A stretch of 33,619 nt of DNA from Albimonas sp051747505 (GTDB lineage Bacteria > Pseudomonadota > Alphaproteobacteria > Rhodobacterales > Rhodobacteraceae): NCBI GenBank assembly GCA_051747505.1, contig JBNJGE010000011.1:1-33619 (forward strand), written 5' to 3'. Below, in pieces: positions 22,003 through 29,968 of the stretch. Both the position numbers and the translations under genes were made by a program. Every line of letters begins with the position of its first letter. Positions within the stretch are counted from its first letter, which is position 1. The notes beneath the pieces were generated by a model. That model searched no databases and had not been told where the DNA came from. It saw only the letters and a list, made by a program, of their open reading frames with translations.

Positions 22003-23403
22003 TCACCCCTGCTGATCTTCGGGCCCGGGCGCGGCCTCGGCCGCCTCGCCCGGCTCCGGGGCGCGCAGATGGCCGGTGACGGAGCGGCGCAGGTCGAGCG
22101 CCCCGCGCGCCGCCGCCATCACGTCCTCGGCAGTCACCGCCTGAAGCGCGTCGGTCCAGCTCTCGATCTGCTCCAGCGTCAGGTCGGAGGCCAGCCCCTG
22201 CCCGTAACGCCGGGCCAGCGCCATCTGGCTGTCCTGGGCGTAGACATGGGAGGCCCGGTAGCCGGCCTTCAGCCGCGCCAGCTCCGCCTCCGTCGGCCCG
22301 TCGGAGGCGAGGAAATCGGCCAGCGTCTCGTCCAGCGCGGCCTCCAGCGCGTCCAGCGACACGTCCGGCTTCGGCGCCGCCCACAGCCCGAGGGAGCCGT
22401 AGTCGCGCCCCGAGCCGCCATACCAGGCGCCGGCCTGTATCGCCGCGCCGTCCTCGACCACCAGCCCCTGCTGGAGGCGCGAATTGATCCCGTCGCCGAG
22501 AACATCCGCCAGGACCTTCAGCGCCGCGGCCTCCGCCTGCCCGTCCCGGCGGGAGGGGGCGAGATACTGGCGCGCCACGTACGGCTGGCGGACCCTGGCG
22601 TCCTCATAGACCAGCCGGCGCGGGGAGAGATGGGGCGGCTCCATGGGCCGCGCGCGTTCGGGCAGGTCCTCGGTCGGGGCCAGCGGGCCGTAATGCTCCT
22701 CGGCCAGGCGGCGGACCTCCTCGGGGGTCACGTCGCCGGCCACCACGAGGATGGCGTTGTTGGGCGCGTAGTAGGTCCGGTAGAAGTCCAGCGCGTCGGC
22801 GCGCGTCAGCGCCGCCGCCTCGTGGCGCCAGCCGATGACCGGGTCGCCGTAGGGGTGGTTGAGATAGAGCGCGGCGCCGCGCTGCTCCGAGAACAGGGCG
22901 CCGGGGTCGTTCTCCACCCGCTGGTTGCGCTCCTCGAGGATGACATCGCGCTCGCTCACCGCGTGCTTCCCGGTGAACTCGAGGTCGCGCATCCGGTCGG
23001 CCTCCATCTTCATCACCAGGTCCAGCCGGTCGGCGGCGATGCGCTGGAAATAGCCGGTGTAGTCCTGCGAGGTGAAGGCGTTGTCCTGCCCGCCATTCGC
23101 CGCGATGATCTTGGAGAAGGCGGCGTCGGGGATCTCGTCGGTGCCCTTGAACATCAGGTGTTCGAGGAAATGGGCGATGCCCGACTTGCCCGGCGGCTCG
23201 TCGGCCGCCCCGACCCGGTACCAGACCATGTGGGTGACGACCGGGGCGCGGTGATCCTCGATCACGACGCCGCGCAGGCCGTTCTCGAGCTCGAAGGTCG
23301 TCACGGGGGGCTCTGCGCGCAGCGGACCGGCGGCGAGCGCCATGGCCGCGGCGATCAGAGCGAGCGCGGCGCGCAGCGGCGTCGCGGATCGGGTCGGGGT
23401 CAT
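22003..23403 (-). CDS. Catalytic M16-family zinc peptidase
   Basis: A 466-residue periplasmic metalloprotease with a signal peptide (about 1-30). The zinc motif HFLEH is at 78-82, and the third ligand Glu is expected in the ERNQRVENDP region about 75 residues later. The second M16 domain is present but less conserved. With the downstream non-catalytic M16 it should form a heterodimer. ATG 23403 gives a normal signal sequence; the longer frame to 23460 would put Arg-rich sequence before it. It follows the DUF3035 lipoprotein and lspA in one leftward cluster. Confidence 0.9.
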   Translation of the reverse strand: MTPTRSATPLRAALALIAAAMALAAGPLRAEPPVTTFELENGLRGVVIEDHRAPVVTHMVWYRVGAADEPPGKSGIAHFLEHLMFKGTDEIPDAAFSKIIAANGGQDNAFTSQDYTGYFQRIAADRLDLVMKMEADRMRDLEFTGKHAVSERDVILEERNQRVENDPGALFSEQRGAALYLNHPYGDPVIGWRHEAAALTRADALDFYRTYYAPNNAILVVAGDVTPEEVRRLAEEHYGPLAPTEDLPERARPMEPPHLSPRRLVYEDARVRQPYVARQYLAPSRRDGQAEAAALKVLADVLGDGINSRLQQGLVVEDGAAIQAGAWYGGSGRDYGSLGLWAAPKPDVSLDALEAALDETLADFLASDGPTEAELARLKAGYRASHVYAQDSQMALARRYGQGLASDLTLEQIESWTDALQAVTAEDVMAAARGALDLRRSVTGHLRAPEPGEAAEAAPGPEDQQG

Positions 23404-23533
23404 CCAAGGGCTCCTCGGCCGCGGGAAGCGACGCGCGCGGCGCCGCGCGGAACGCCGCACAAATTAGACCCGCGCCCGGGCGACGCAAGCGCCGCCGCGC
23501 CGACGCGGAATCACGCCGGCGCGAGCGCGCCGC

Positions 23534-24106
23534 TCAGCCGCCCAGGATCCAGGTGTTGGGCGGCGGCTCGGGCGGCTCGGGCGGCGGGTTGGGCGTCTCC
23601 ACCCCCTGCTCGCGCAGGCGCTCCGTCTCCTCGCGGGGCGTGAGGATCTCCTCCTCCGAGCCGTCGGGGATCGTGTAGCCGAGAATGCTGGTCAGGCCGT
23701 ACTGCCGCTCCCGCTCCGGCCGCTCCTCGGCCAGGGTGGCGCGGATGCGCGGATCCGCGAGGTCGGCCCCGGCCGCCTCCAGCAGCCCCAGCTCGCCGGG
23801 GGTGGGGGCGCCGGCCGACGCCGCGTCCTGACCGTCGGGAAGCGACAGGGCGGAGCGGGCGATCGCCTCCGGCCGCGGCTCGAGCGGGCTTGGCGCGCCC
23901 GGCTCGGGCGGAGGCAGGGCGGCCAGGTCGCCCGGCAGGCGCAGCGGGGCGCGGGGAACCACGTTGAAGGGGTTGGGCGACTCGACCGCGAAGCCGAGCG
24001 CCTCCCCCACCGCCTCGCGTCCGCCCGTGCAGCCCGTCAGCAGGAGCCCGGCCGCCGCCGCGGCCAGGACGGGCCTGCTCAGCGCGGACCACGCGCGAAA
24101 TCCCAT
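23534..24106 (-). CDS. DUF3035 lipoprotein
   Basis: A 190-residue probable lipoprotein. The signal peptide ends in the lipobox LLTGC with Cys26 as the acylated residue. The mature part has the DUF3035 pattern: a SPNPFNVVPRAPLRLPGDL segment (about 43-61), a Pro-rich middle and a Pro-rich end. The family is largely confined to alphaproteobacteria and has no known function. Being next to lspA, which removes signal peptides from lipoproteins, is a common order in this group. Processing by LspA is expected. Confidence 0.87.
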   Translation of the reverse strand: MGFRAWSALSRPVLAAAAAGLLLTGCTGGREAVGEALGFAVESPNPFNVVPRAPLRLPGDLAALPPPEPGAPSPLEPRPEAIARSALSLPDGQDAASAGAPTPGELGLLEAAGADLADPRIRATLAEERPERERQYGLTSILGYTIPDGSEEEILTPREETERLREQGVETPNPPPEPPEPPPNTWILGG

Positions 24107-24164
24107 CTGCTCACGCCTCCTGAAACTGCGCGGAAAGCGCGCGGCCGCCGCCGGGCGGGCGCGC

Positions 24165-24656
24165 TCAGGTCGTCTGATTGTCAGAACCGTCGAGAAGGAT
24201 CAAGCCGGCGGCTCCCGCGAAGATGAAGATGTCGGCCAGGTTGAAGGCGTAGGGGTTGTCGAGTCCGCAGCAGCTCATGTTGAGAAAATCCGCCACGGCC
24301 CCGTAAAGGACGCGATCCAGCGCGTTGCCCAGCGCGCCCCCGATGACCAGCCCCGCCGACAGCCGCCGCCAGGGCGAGGCCATCCGCCGCGTCCAGAAAG
24401 CGATGGCCGCGCAGATGGCCAGCGCCAGGGCCACCCAGGCGCCGCGGCCGATGTCTGCGCCCAGCCCGAAATTGACGCCGGTGTTCCAGGCCATGGTCAG
24501 ACGCAGGAAGGGGGGCGCGACGTCGATCGCCAGCGCGCGCGGCAGGTCAAGCTCGTGCAGCACGATCCACTTGGAGAGCTGGTCGGCCGCGAAGGCGACG
24601 AGAGCGGCCAGGGTCGAGACCGGACGCCGCCCCCCGGAACTGCCCTCGGAGGTCAA
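24165..24656 (-). CDS. lspA: Lipoprotein signal peptidase (signal peptidase II)
   Basis: A 163-residue inner-membrane aspartyl protease that cleaves the signal peptide of lipoproteins after lipid attachment to Cys. Four transmembrane segments are visible. Motifs are ADQLSKWIV (24-32), NTGVNFG (58-64), GGALGNALDR (106-115), and the two catalytic Asp: D123 in VADF and D142 in FNLADIFI. Length is normal. It overlaps the upstream small secreted-protein gene by four bases and is followed by a DUF3035 lipoprotein, one of its likely substrates. Confidence 0.95.
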   Translation of the reverse strand: MTSEGSSGGRRPVSTLAALVAFAADQLSKWIVLHELDLPRALAIDVAPPFLRLTMAWNTGVNFGLGADIGRGAWVALALAICAAIAFWTRRMASPWRRLSAGLVIGGALGNALDRVLYGAVADFLNMSCCGLDNPYAFNLADIFIFAGAAGLILLDGSDNQTT

Positions 24657-25018
24657 CGGTGCGGGTTGAAGCCGCGGCGCAAGGCGTCCGAGGCGTCAAT
24701 CTGGAGCCGGCGGTAGGCGCAGCCGGAGTAGTAGCGCATCGAGACCTGGGTCTCGTAGGTCAGAAGCCGCAGGTCGCGCTCGTTCACCGGGGCCGGGCGC
24801 AGGCCGCGATAGCCGGTTTCGTCGATCTCCTGCAGCTTGGCGCGCAGCTGGCCGCAGGGCATGCGCTCCACAGCCTCCAGCCAGATATGAACGCCGGCGC
24901 TGGTGACGAACTCCTCGCCGGTCGTCTGTCGCGCGAGATCGGCCTTGCCGCCCGCCGCAAGCAGCAGCGTCAGCAACCCGGCCGCGGCCATCCGCATCGC
25001 GTTTCGTGGTCCTGACAT
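24653..25018 (-). CDS. Small secreted hypothetical protein
   Basis: A 121-residue protein with a signal peptide (about 8-23, MRMAAAGLLTLLLAAGGKA) and a mature domain of about 95 residues holding a few Cys (in MPCGQL and YYSGCAYR, perhaps a disulfide). The ATG at 25016-25018 is chosen because it gives a clean signal peptide; an earlier in-frame start would add 56 residues without resemblance. It overlaps lspA by four bases, so it is co-expressed. No family was recognised. Confidence 0.6.
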   Translation of the reverse strand: MSGPRNAMRMAAAGLLTLLLAAGGKADLARQTTGEEFVTSAGVHIWLEAVERMPCGQLRAKLQEIDETGYRGLRPAPVNERDLRLLTYETQVSMRYYSGCAYRRLQIDASDALRRGFNPHR

Positions 25019-25212
25019 CGGTCGAGGTCGAATCTCCGCGCGCGCAACCAGTCGCAGGGAGTAGACCATCCCCGCCTCGTGTTCAAATCGGGGCGAGAGC
25101 GGGGCGGGCATGCCCCCGCGCGTTGCGGCCGCGTTGGCGGGGGAGACATGAGCGGATATCGTGACTAGATGAAGCGGTCGCTCCACGGATCCGACATCGA
25201 GAGGCTCAACAC

Positions 25213-26973
25213 GTGACCCGATCCAGCCTGAAGGCGGCCCTTGCGGCCCTCGCGCTCCTGCCCACCGCGGCCGGGCTGATTCTCGCCGCGCCGCCCGCGG
25301 GGGCCGCGTCGCCGCGGACCGAGACGCTCGCGGGCGCCTATCTGGCCGGCCGGGCCGCGGCCGCGCGCAAGGATTTCGGTGCCGCGGCGCAGTTCTTCGC
25401 CGCGGCGCTGGCGCGCGATCCGGACGAGGCGCAGCTGCGCGACCGCACCCTGACCTACCAGCTTCTCACCGGCGATCTGCGCGGGGCCTCGACGCTGGCC
25501 GGCCCGTTGCTGGAGGCGCAGCCCGATCATCGCCTCGCCGGCTTCGCGCGGGCGGCCTTCGCCATCGCGCAGGGCGACTTCGAGGCGGCGGAGGCGCGCC
25601 TTTCCGACGAGCGGAGCGGGGTCAATCCGCTCGTGGGCCAGCTTCTGCGCGGCTGGGCCGCCGTGGGGCGCGACGACGCCGAGGCGATGGAGGCCGCCTT
25701 CGCCGGCCTTGGCGATTCGGGCATGTCGGCGCTCTTCGGCCGCTACCATCTGGGGCTGGCGCGCGCCGCGATGGGCGAGCTGGAGGGCGCGCAAGAGGCG
25801 CTCGAAGCCGCGCTGGACGGGGGCGCCTCGCGCACCGGCCGCCCGGCGCTGGCGCTGGGCGCGGTGCTGGAGCGGCTGGGCCGCTCGGAGGAGGCGCGCG
25901 AGATCTACCGGCAGACGGCGCAGACGCCGAGCGGGGCGCGCCACGCGCAGGCGGAGCTCGCCCGCATGGAGGCCGGCGAGCCCGCCGCGCTGCCCGTGCG
26001 CAGCGCGCGCGCCGGCGCGGCGGAGGCGCTGCACACCATCGCGGCCGCGCTGGGCGCCGACCGCAACGCCACCGTGGCGCTGCTCTACGCCAACACGGCG
26101 CTGGCCCTGCGCCCGGAGCTCGACGACGCGCGCCTGCTGATCGGCGGGCTGCTGGCCGAGGAGCAGCTGCACGAGGCCGCCGCGGAGGCCTATGGGCGGG
26201 TCCCGCGCAGCTCGCCGCGCTTCGTGGAGGCGGAGATGGGAAAGGCCGAATCCCTCATCGCGCTGGAGCGGCTGGACGAGGCTATCCGGGCGCTGAGGGG
26301 GCTGGCCGAGGCCTACCCGGACTCGCTGGACGTGCAGCTCGCCCATGCCGCGGCGCTGCGCCGGGCGGAGCGCTGGGAGGAGAGCGCGGCGGCCTATGAC
26401 GCGGCGATCGGGCTGATCGAACCGGTGGAATCGCGGCACTGGACGGTGTTCTACCAGCGCGGCATCGCGCATGAGCGGGCCGGCCGCTGGCCCCGGGCGG
26501 AGTCGGATTTCCTCAAGGCGCTGGAGCTGGAGCCGGACCAGCCGCTGGTGCTCAACTATCTCGGATACTCCTGGGTGGAGATGCGAAAGAATCTGGAGCG
26601 CGCCCAGGAGATGATCGAACTGGCCGTGGAGCAGCGGCCGGAGGACGGCTACATCACCGACTCCCTAGGATGGGTGCTCTATCGCATCGGAAAATATCAG
26701 GAAGCCGTGCCGCATCTGGAGCGGGCGGTGGCGCTGGCCCCGACCGATCCGATCATCAACGACCATCTGGGCGACGCGCTGTGGATGGTCGGTCGCAAGC
26801 GCGAGGCGGCCTTCCAGTGGCGCCGGGCCCTGTCCTTCGACCCCGAGGAGGACGACGCCGAGCGCATCCGGCGCAAGCTGAAGGAGGGGCTCGACGCGGT
26901 TCTGGCGGAGGAGGAGGCCTCAGCGACGGAGGCGAGCTCGGAGGCCGGGGCCGGGACGGTCGATGGCGGCTGA
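25213..26973 (+). CDS. Secreted or periplasmic TPR protein
   Basis: A 586-residue protein with a signal peptide (about 1-32) and many helical tetratricopeptide repeats. The clearest are about 409-443 (HWTVFYQRGIAHERAG..), 478-512 (DGYITDSLGWVLYRIG..) and 513-545 (IINDHLGDALWMVG..). Such proteins scaffold protein complexes, often in envelope assembly. The GTG at 25213-25215 has gagagg upstream. It reads divergently from the lspA cluster and overlaps the start of ispE by 11 bases, an order seen in related bacteria. Role uncertain. Confidence 0.85.
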   Translation: MTRSSLKAALAALALLPTAAGLILAAPPAGAASPRTETLAGAYLAGRAAAARKDFGAAAQFFAAALARDPDEAQLRDRTLTYQLLTGDLRGASTLAGPLLEAQPDHRLAGFARAAFAIAQGDFEAAEARLSDERSGVNPLVGQLLRGWAAVGRDDAEAMEAAFAGLGDSGMSALFGRYHLGLARAAMGELEGAQEALEAALDGGASRTGRPALALGAVLERLGRSEEAREIYRQTAQTPSGARHAQAELARMEAGEPAALPVRSARAGAAEALHTIAAALGADRNATVALLYANTALALRPELDDARLLIGGLLAEEQLHEAAAEAYGRVPRSSPRFVEAEMGKAESLIALERLDEAIRALRGLAEAYPDSLDVQLAHAAALRRAERWEESAAAYDAAIGLIEPVESRHWTVFYQRGIAHERAGRWPRAESDFLKALELEPDQPLVLNYLGYSWVEMRKNLERAQEMIELAVEQRPEDGYITDSLGWVLYRIGKYQEAVPHLERAVALAPTDPIINDHLGDALWMVGRKREAAFQWRRALSFDPEEDDAERIRRKLKEGLDAVLAEEEASATEASSEAGAGTVDGG

Positions 26974-27865
26974 GACGCGCGTCGAAGCGCTGGCGCGGGC
27001 CAAGGTCAACCTGCATCTCCACATCCTCGGCCGCCGGGCCGACGGGATGCATCTTCTTGACAGCATTGTGGTTTTTCCTGATCTGGGGGACTGGCTGGAG
27101 GCCGAGCCGGCGGCCGGGCTGGGGCTGTCGCTGGCCGGGCCCTTCGCGGATGCGCTGGGGGGCGGGGAGAACCTGGCGCTGCGAGCGGCGGAGGCGCTGC
27201 GGACCCATGCGCCTGGGCGGCCGGGCGCGGCGCTGCGGCTGGTCAAGAGCCTGCCGGTGGCGGGCGGAATCGGGGGCGGATCGGCGGATGCCGCCGCGGT
27301 GCTGAGAGCCCTCAACCGGTTGTGGAGGCTCGATTTCCCGGAAGCGAGGCTGGCGGAGATCGGGCTGTCGCTGGGGGCGGATGTGCCCGTCTGCCTCCGG
27401 GCGCCGAGGGCGGCGCGGATGGGGGGCGTGGGGGAGGTCGTGGCGCCGGCGCCGCCGATGCCGGGGTTCTGGCTGGTGCTGGCCAATTCGGGAGAACAGG
27501 CTCCGACGCCGGACGTATTCCGCCGGCTGGCGCGGCGCGACGGCGCGCGGGCGGAGGCGCCGGCGAAGGGGTTCGCCGACGCGGCCGCGCTGGCGGACTG
27601 GCTGAGGGGGACGGAGAACATGCTGGAGACGCCGGCGCGGGAGGTCGCGCCTGGGATTTCCCTTGTTCTCAGCGAGTTGGAAGGGCTTCCCGGATGCCTG
27701 CTCGCGCGCATGTCGGGGAGCGGGGCGACCTGCTTCGGGCTGTTCGCCGAGGAGGCGGCGGCGCTGGCGGCGGCCGAGCGGATGCGCGAGGCCGGGCTCT
27801 GGTCGGCGGCGGCGCCGGTGCGGGCCTCGGCGCCGATCGCGGCGGTTGGAGACGCGGGCGAATAG
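26963..27865 (+). CDS. ispE: 4-diphosphocytidyl-2-C-methyl-D-erythritol kinase
   Basis: A 300-residue GHMP-family kinase of the MEP isoprenoid pathway; it phosphorylates CDP-methylerythritol at the 2-hydroxyl. Motifs are ARAKVNLHLHILGRR (11-25, with Lys14), the Gly-rich ATP loop LPVAGGIGGGSADAA (97-111), LGADVPV (138-144, with Asp140) and MSGSGATCFGLF near the C-terminus. It supplies isopentenyl units that the polyprenyl synthase at 4283 would use. In related genomes these two genes are often close, as I recall; here they are 22 kb apart. Start ATG overlaps the TPR gene. Confidence 0.95.
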   Translation: MAAETRVEALARAKVNLHLHILGRRADGMHLLDSIVVFPDLGDWLEAEPAAGLGLSLAGPFADALGGGENLALRAAEALRTHAPGRPGAALRLVKSLPVAGGIGGGSADAAAVLRALNRLWRLDFPEARLAEIGLSLGADVPVCLRAPRAARMGGVGEVVAPAPPMPGFWLVLANSGEQAPTPDVFRRLARRDGARAEAPAKGFADAAALADWLRGTENMLETPAREVAPGISLVLSELEGLPGCLLARMSGSGATCFGLFAEEAAALAAAERMREAGLWSAAAPVRASAPIAAVGDAGE

Positions 27866-27886
27866 AAGCGGACACGGCCGACAGGA

Positions 27887-27913
27887 TCGGGCGGCGCCCG
27901 GGCGGGAAATTTT
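27887..27913 (+). terminator. Weak terminator candidate after ispE
   Basis: CGGGC (27887-27891) can pair with GCCCG (27895-27899) around GGC, followed at a distance by five T (27909-27913). The gap of nine bases between stem and T-run makes it a poor intrinsic terminator. Confidence 0.3.
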
Positions 27914-27929
27914 TGACGCTGTCCCGCGC

Positions 27930-28260
27930 GACAACTTGAAACCTCAAGCAAATCTGTGCCGAAGCTGCGTCGTCGCTCATGCAGCGCCAGTCGGCGCATG
28001 TTGCCGACGATGTTGGCCACGCCGATCATCACTCGCGTTCAGGCGAGGCCGATGGTGCGGATGAAGAGCCCCGCTGGGCCCTTCTTCTGGGCGAAGACGC
28101 GCTCCACGGCGGCGCGGCCCCCGGGGCGGCCAGCGTTCCCGCTGCGGATCTGCGGCGCCATCGCCCGAACGCGCGGATTGCGGTGATGCGCCTGGCTTGG
28201 GACGCCGTGCTTCTCCATGAACGCCTCGTTCGCCTTCGCGCCAACGCCGTTCCGAACCAT
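27930..28260 (-). pseudogene. IS5-family transposase remnant (C-terminal part)
   Basis: Minus-strand translation gives the end of an IS5-type transposase: GAKANEAFMEKHGV, then RAAVERVFAQKKGPAGLFIRTIGLA, a TGA stop (28039-28041), and, in the same frame, IGVANIVGNMRRLALHERR. The stop stands where an Arg codon is expected (one base change from CGA). The N-terminal two thirds, including the first catalytic Asp, are missing. It is therefore inactive. It marks the left edge of the stress island. The exact ends are approximate. Confidence 0.82.
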
Positions 28261-28312
28261 CAATGAAACCGGATCCGTTTCCGGGGGCCGGCCACGCCCG
28301 AAACGCGGGCGC

Positions 28313-28326
28313 CTGATCTGGATCAA
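28313..28326. promoter_or_regulatory. FNR-type box upstream of the Rrf2 regulator
   Basis: CTGAT-ctgg-ATCAA matches the FNR/CRP-family consensus TTGAT-N4-ATCAA at nine of ten fixed positions. Its centre lies about 70 bp before the TTG start; a class II promoter (-41.5) would leave a leader of about 29 bases. The same 3' extension ATCAATGCG recurs at the two other boxes. Confidence 0.7.
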
Positions 28327-28389
28327 TGCGCCTCGCCGCCCGCGCTTCGACCGTCGCGCATCGCAGCCGAAGCCGGGGAGCGCGCCCAG

Positions 28390-28887
28390 TTGAAGATCAC
28401 CCGACGCACCAATCTTGCCATGCGTGTGCTGATGCACTGCGCCGCCAACGGCGAGCGCCGCGTGACCAAGGCCGAGATCGCGCGGGCCTGCAACTCCTCG
28501 CAGCATCACCTCGCCCAGATCATCAACCAGCTGGGCCAGATGGGCCTCCTGCGCACCGTGCGCGGGCGGGGCGGGGGCCTGACGCTGGGCCGGCCCGCGG
28601 CGCGGATCAGCGTGGGACGGGTCTTCCGCGCGCTGGAATCCGACGCGCCCCTCGCCGAGTGCTTCTCGGAGACGGACAACACCTGCCCTCTCGTCGCCGT
28701 GTGCCAGCTGCGCGATGCGCTGAAGGCGGCGCACGAGGCCTTCTACGCCTCGCTCGACGCGATCACGCTGGAGGGGCTGGTGCGCGACAACGCCCCCCTG
28801 CGCGCCTATCTGCGCGACCCTCGCCATCAGCGCGGGGAGGCCGCCCCGCCCTGCCCCGCGGCCGCGGCGCAGCCCTCGCCCCCATGA
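28390..28887 (+). CDS. Rrf2-family Fe-S regulator, NsrR/RirA-like
   Basis: A 165-residue winged-helix regulator. KITRRTNLAMRVLMHCAAN (2-20) begins the fold, ACNSSQHHLAQIINQL (33-48) is the recognition region and VRGRGGGLTLGRP the wing. Three cysteines, ECFSETDNTC (C-x7-C) and then x5-C (PLVAVC), are a probable [2Fe-2S] or [4Fe-4S] site. NsrR senses nitric oxide and RirA iron. The start is TTG at 28390, with ggggag upstream; no ATG or GTG fits the normal family N-terminus better. The stop overlaps the next FNR-type box. Confidence 0.85.
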   Translation: MKITRRTNLAMRVLMHCAANGERRVTKAEIARACNSSQHHLAQIINQLGQMGLLRTVRGRGGGLTLGRPAARISVGRVFRALESDAPLAECFSETDNTCPLVAVCQLRDALKAAHEAFYASLDAITLEGLVRDNAPLRAYLRDPRHQRGEAAPPCPAAAAQPSPP

Positions 28888-28897
28888 TGCGGATCAA
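28884..28897. promoter_or_regulatory. FNR-type box upstream of the PRPP synthetase-like gene
   Basis: ATGAT-gcgg-ATCAA, with the first base off consensus, includes the stop codon of the Rrf2 gene (28885-28887) and lies about 82 bp before the next start. A class II position would put the transcription start near 28932. Confidence 0.65.
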
Positions 28898-28978
28898 TGC
28901 GCCGCCCCCGGCCGGGCCGCAGTCTCCAGGCCCGTCGGCCCGGCGAAGGGCCACGGATGCCGCCGGAGGACCCCCGGG

Positions 28979-29968
28979 ATGACCGAGCCCCTCAAGCTCT
29001 TCGCCCTCCCCGGCGCCGAGGCGCTGGGCGAGCAGGCGGCCGCGGCCCTGGGCCGCGCGCTCGACTCGCTGGAATGGCGGGACTTCGAGGACGGGGAGCA
29101 CAAGGCCCGGCCCATGACCGATGTCCGCGGCGCCGACGCCTTCGTCATCGCCGCCCTGCATGGCGGGCCGGAGGCGAGCCCCAATGACCGGCTCTGCGGC
29201 CTGCTCTTCTTCCTCGCCACGCTGCGCGACCACGGTGCGGCGCGGGTCACCGCCGTCGTCCCGTACCTGGCCTACGCCCGCAAGGACCGCCGCACCAAGA
29301 CGCATGATCCCCTGACCATCCGCTATGTCGCCCAGCTCTTCGAGGCCGTGGGCTGCGACCGCGTGGTGGCCATGGAGCCGCACAACCTGTCCGCCTTCCA
29401 GAACGCCTTCCGCTGCGAAGCGGTGGCGCTCGACGCCCGCTCCGTCCTGCTCGAGGCGGCGGCGGAGCTGGCCCGCGACGGCGGCCCCTTCGCCGTCGCC
29501 TCCCCCGACCCCGGCGGGGTGAAGCGCGCCCAGCTGTTCCGCGAGGCGCTGGAGGCGCGGCTCGACCGCCCGCTGGGCTTCGCCATGATGGAGAAGCGGC
29601 GCAGCGCCGGGGTGGTCAGCGGCGAGATGCTGGCCGGCGACGTGAAGGGCGCAAAGGTCCTGCTGGTGGACGATCTGATCGCCTCCGGCGGCACGCTGCT
29701 GCGCGCGGCGCGCGCCTGCCTCGAGGCCGGGGCGCGGCAGGCGGACGGCCTCGCCGTGCACGGGCTGTTCACCAGAGGGGCGGCGCGGACGCTGGCCGAC
29801 CCGGCGCTCTCGCGCGTCATCGTCTCCGACACGGTTCCGCCCTTCCGCCTGACCGCCGAGGCGCGGGAGCGGATCGAGATTCACCCCGCCGCCCCCGCCT
29901 TCGCCGAGACGATCCGGCGGCTCAACGCGCGGGAGTCGGTCGAGGATCTGACGATCGGGCCGTCCTGA
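28979..29968 (+). CDS. Divergent PRPP synthetase-like enzyme
   Basis: A 329-residue member of the ribose-phosphate diphosphokinase family, which makes PRPP from ribose-5-phosphate and ATP. The flexible loop YARKDRRTK (99-107), the ATP/ribose motif PDPGGVKRA (177-185), EKRRSAGVVSG (205-215) and the PRPP-binding loop VDDLIASGGTL (230-240) are present. It departs from the housekeeping enzyme in places: MEPHNLSAFQ replaces the usual DLHA.QIQGF. So it is probably a specialised paralogue rather than the main prs. ggagg precedes the ATG. The last 47 bases overlap the convergent kinase. Confidence 0.78.
   Translation: MTEPLKLFALPGAEALGEQAAAALGRALDSLEWRDFEDGEHKARPMTDVRGADAFVIAALHGGPEASPNDRLCGLLFFLATLRDHGAARVTAVVPYLAYARKDRRTKTHDPLTIRYVAQLFEAVGCDRVVAMEPHNLSAFQNAFRCEAVALDARSVLLEAAAELARDGGPFAVASPDPGGVKRAQLFREALEARLDRPLGFAMMEKRRSAGVVSGEMLAGDVKGAKVLLVDDLIASGGTLLRAARACLEAGARQADGLAVHGLFTRGAARTLADPALSRVIVSDTVPPFRLTAEARERIEIHPAAPAFAETIRRLNARESVEDLTIGPS

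Noticed and set aside
21511..23643. A 710-residue plus-strand open frame
   Set aside because: Antisense to the two M16 peptidases; Arg/Gly-rich composition with no domain.
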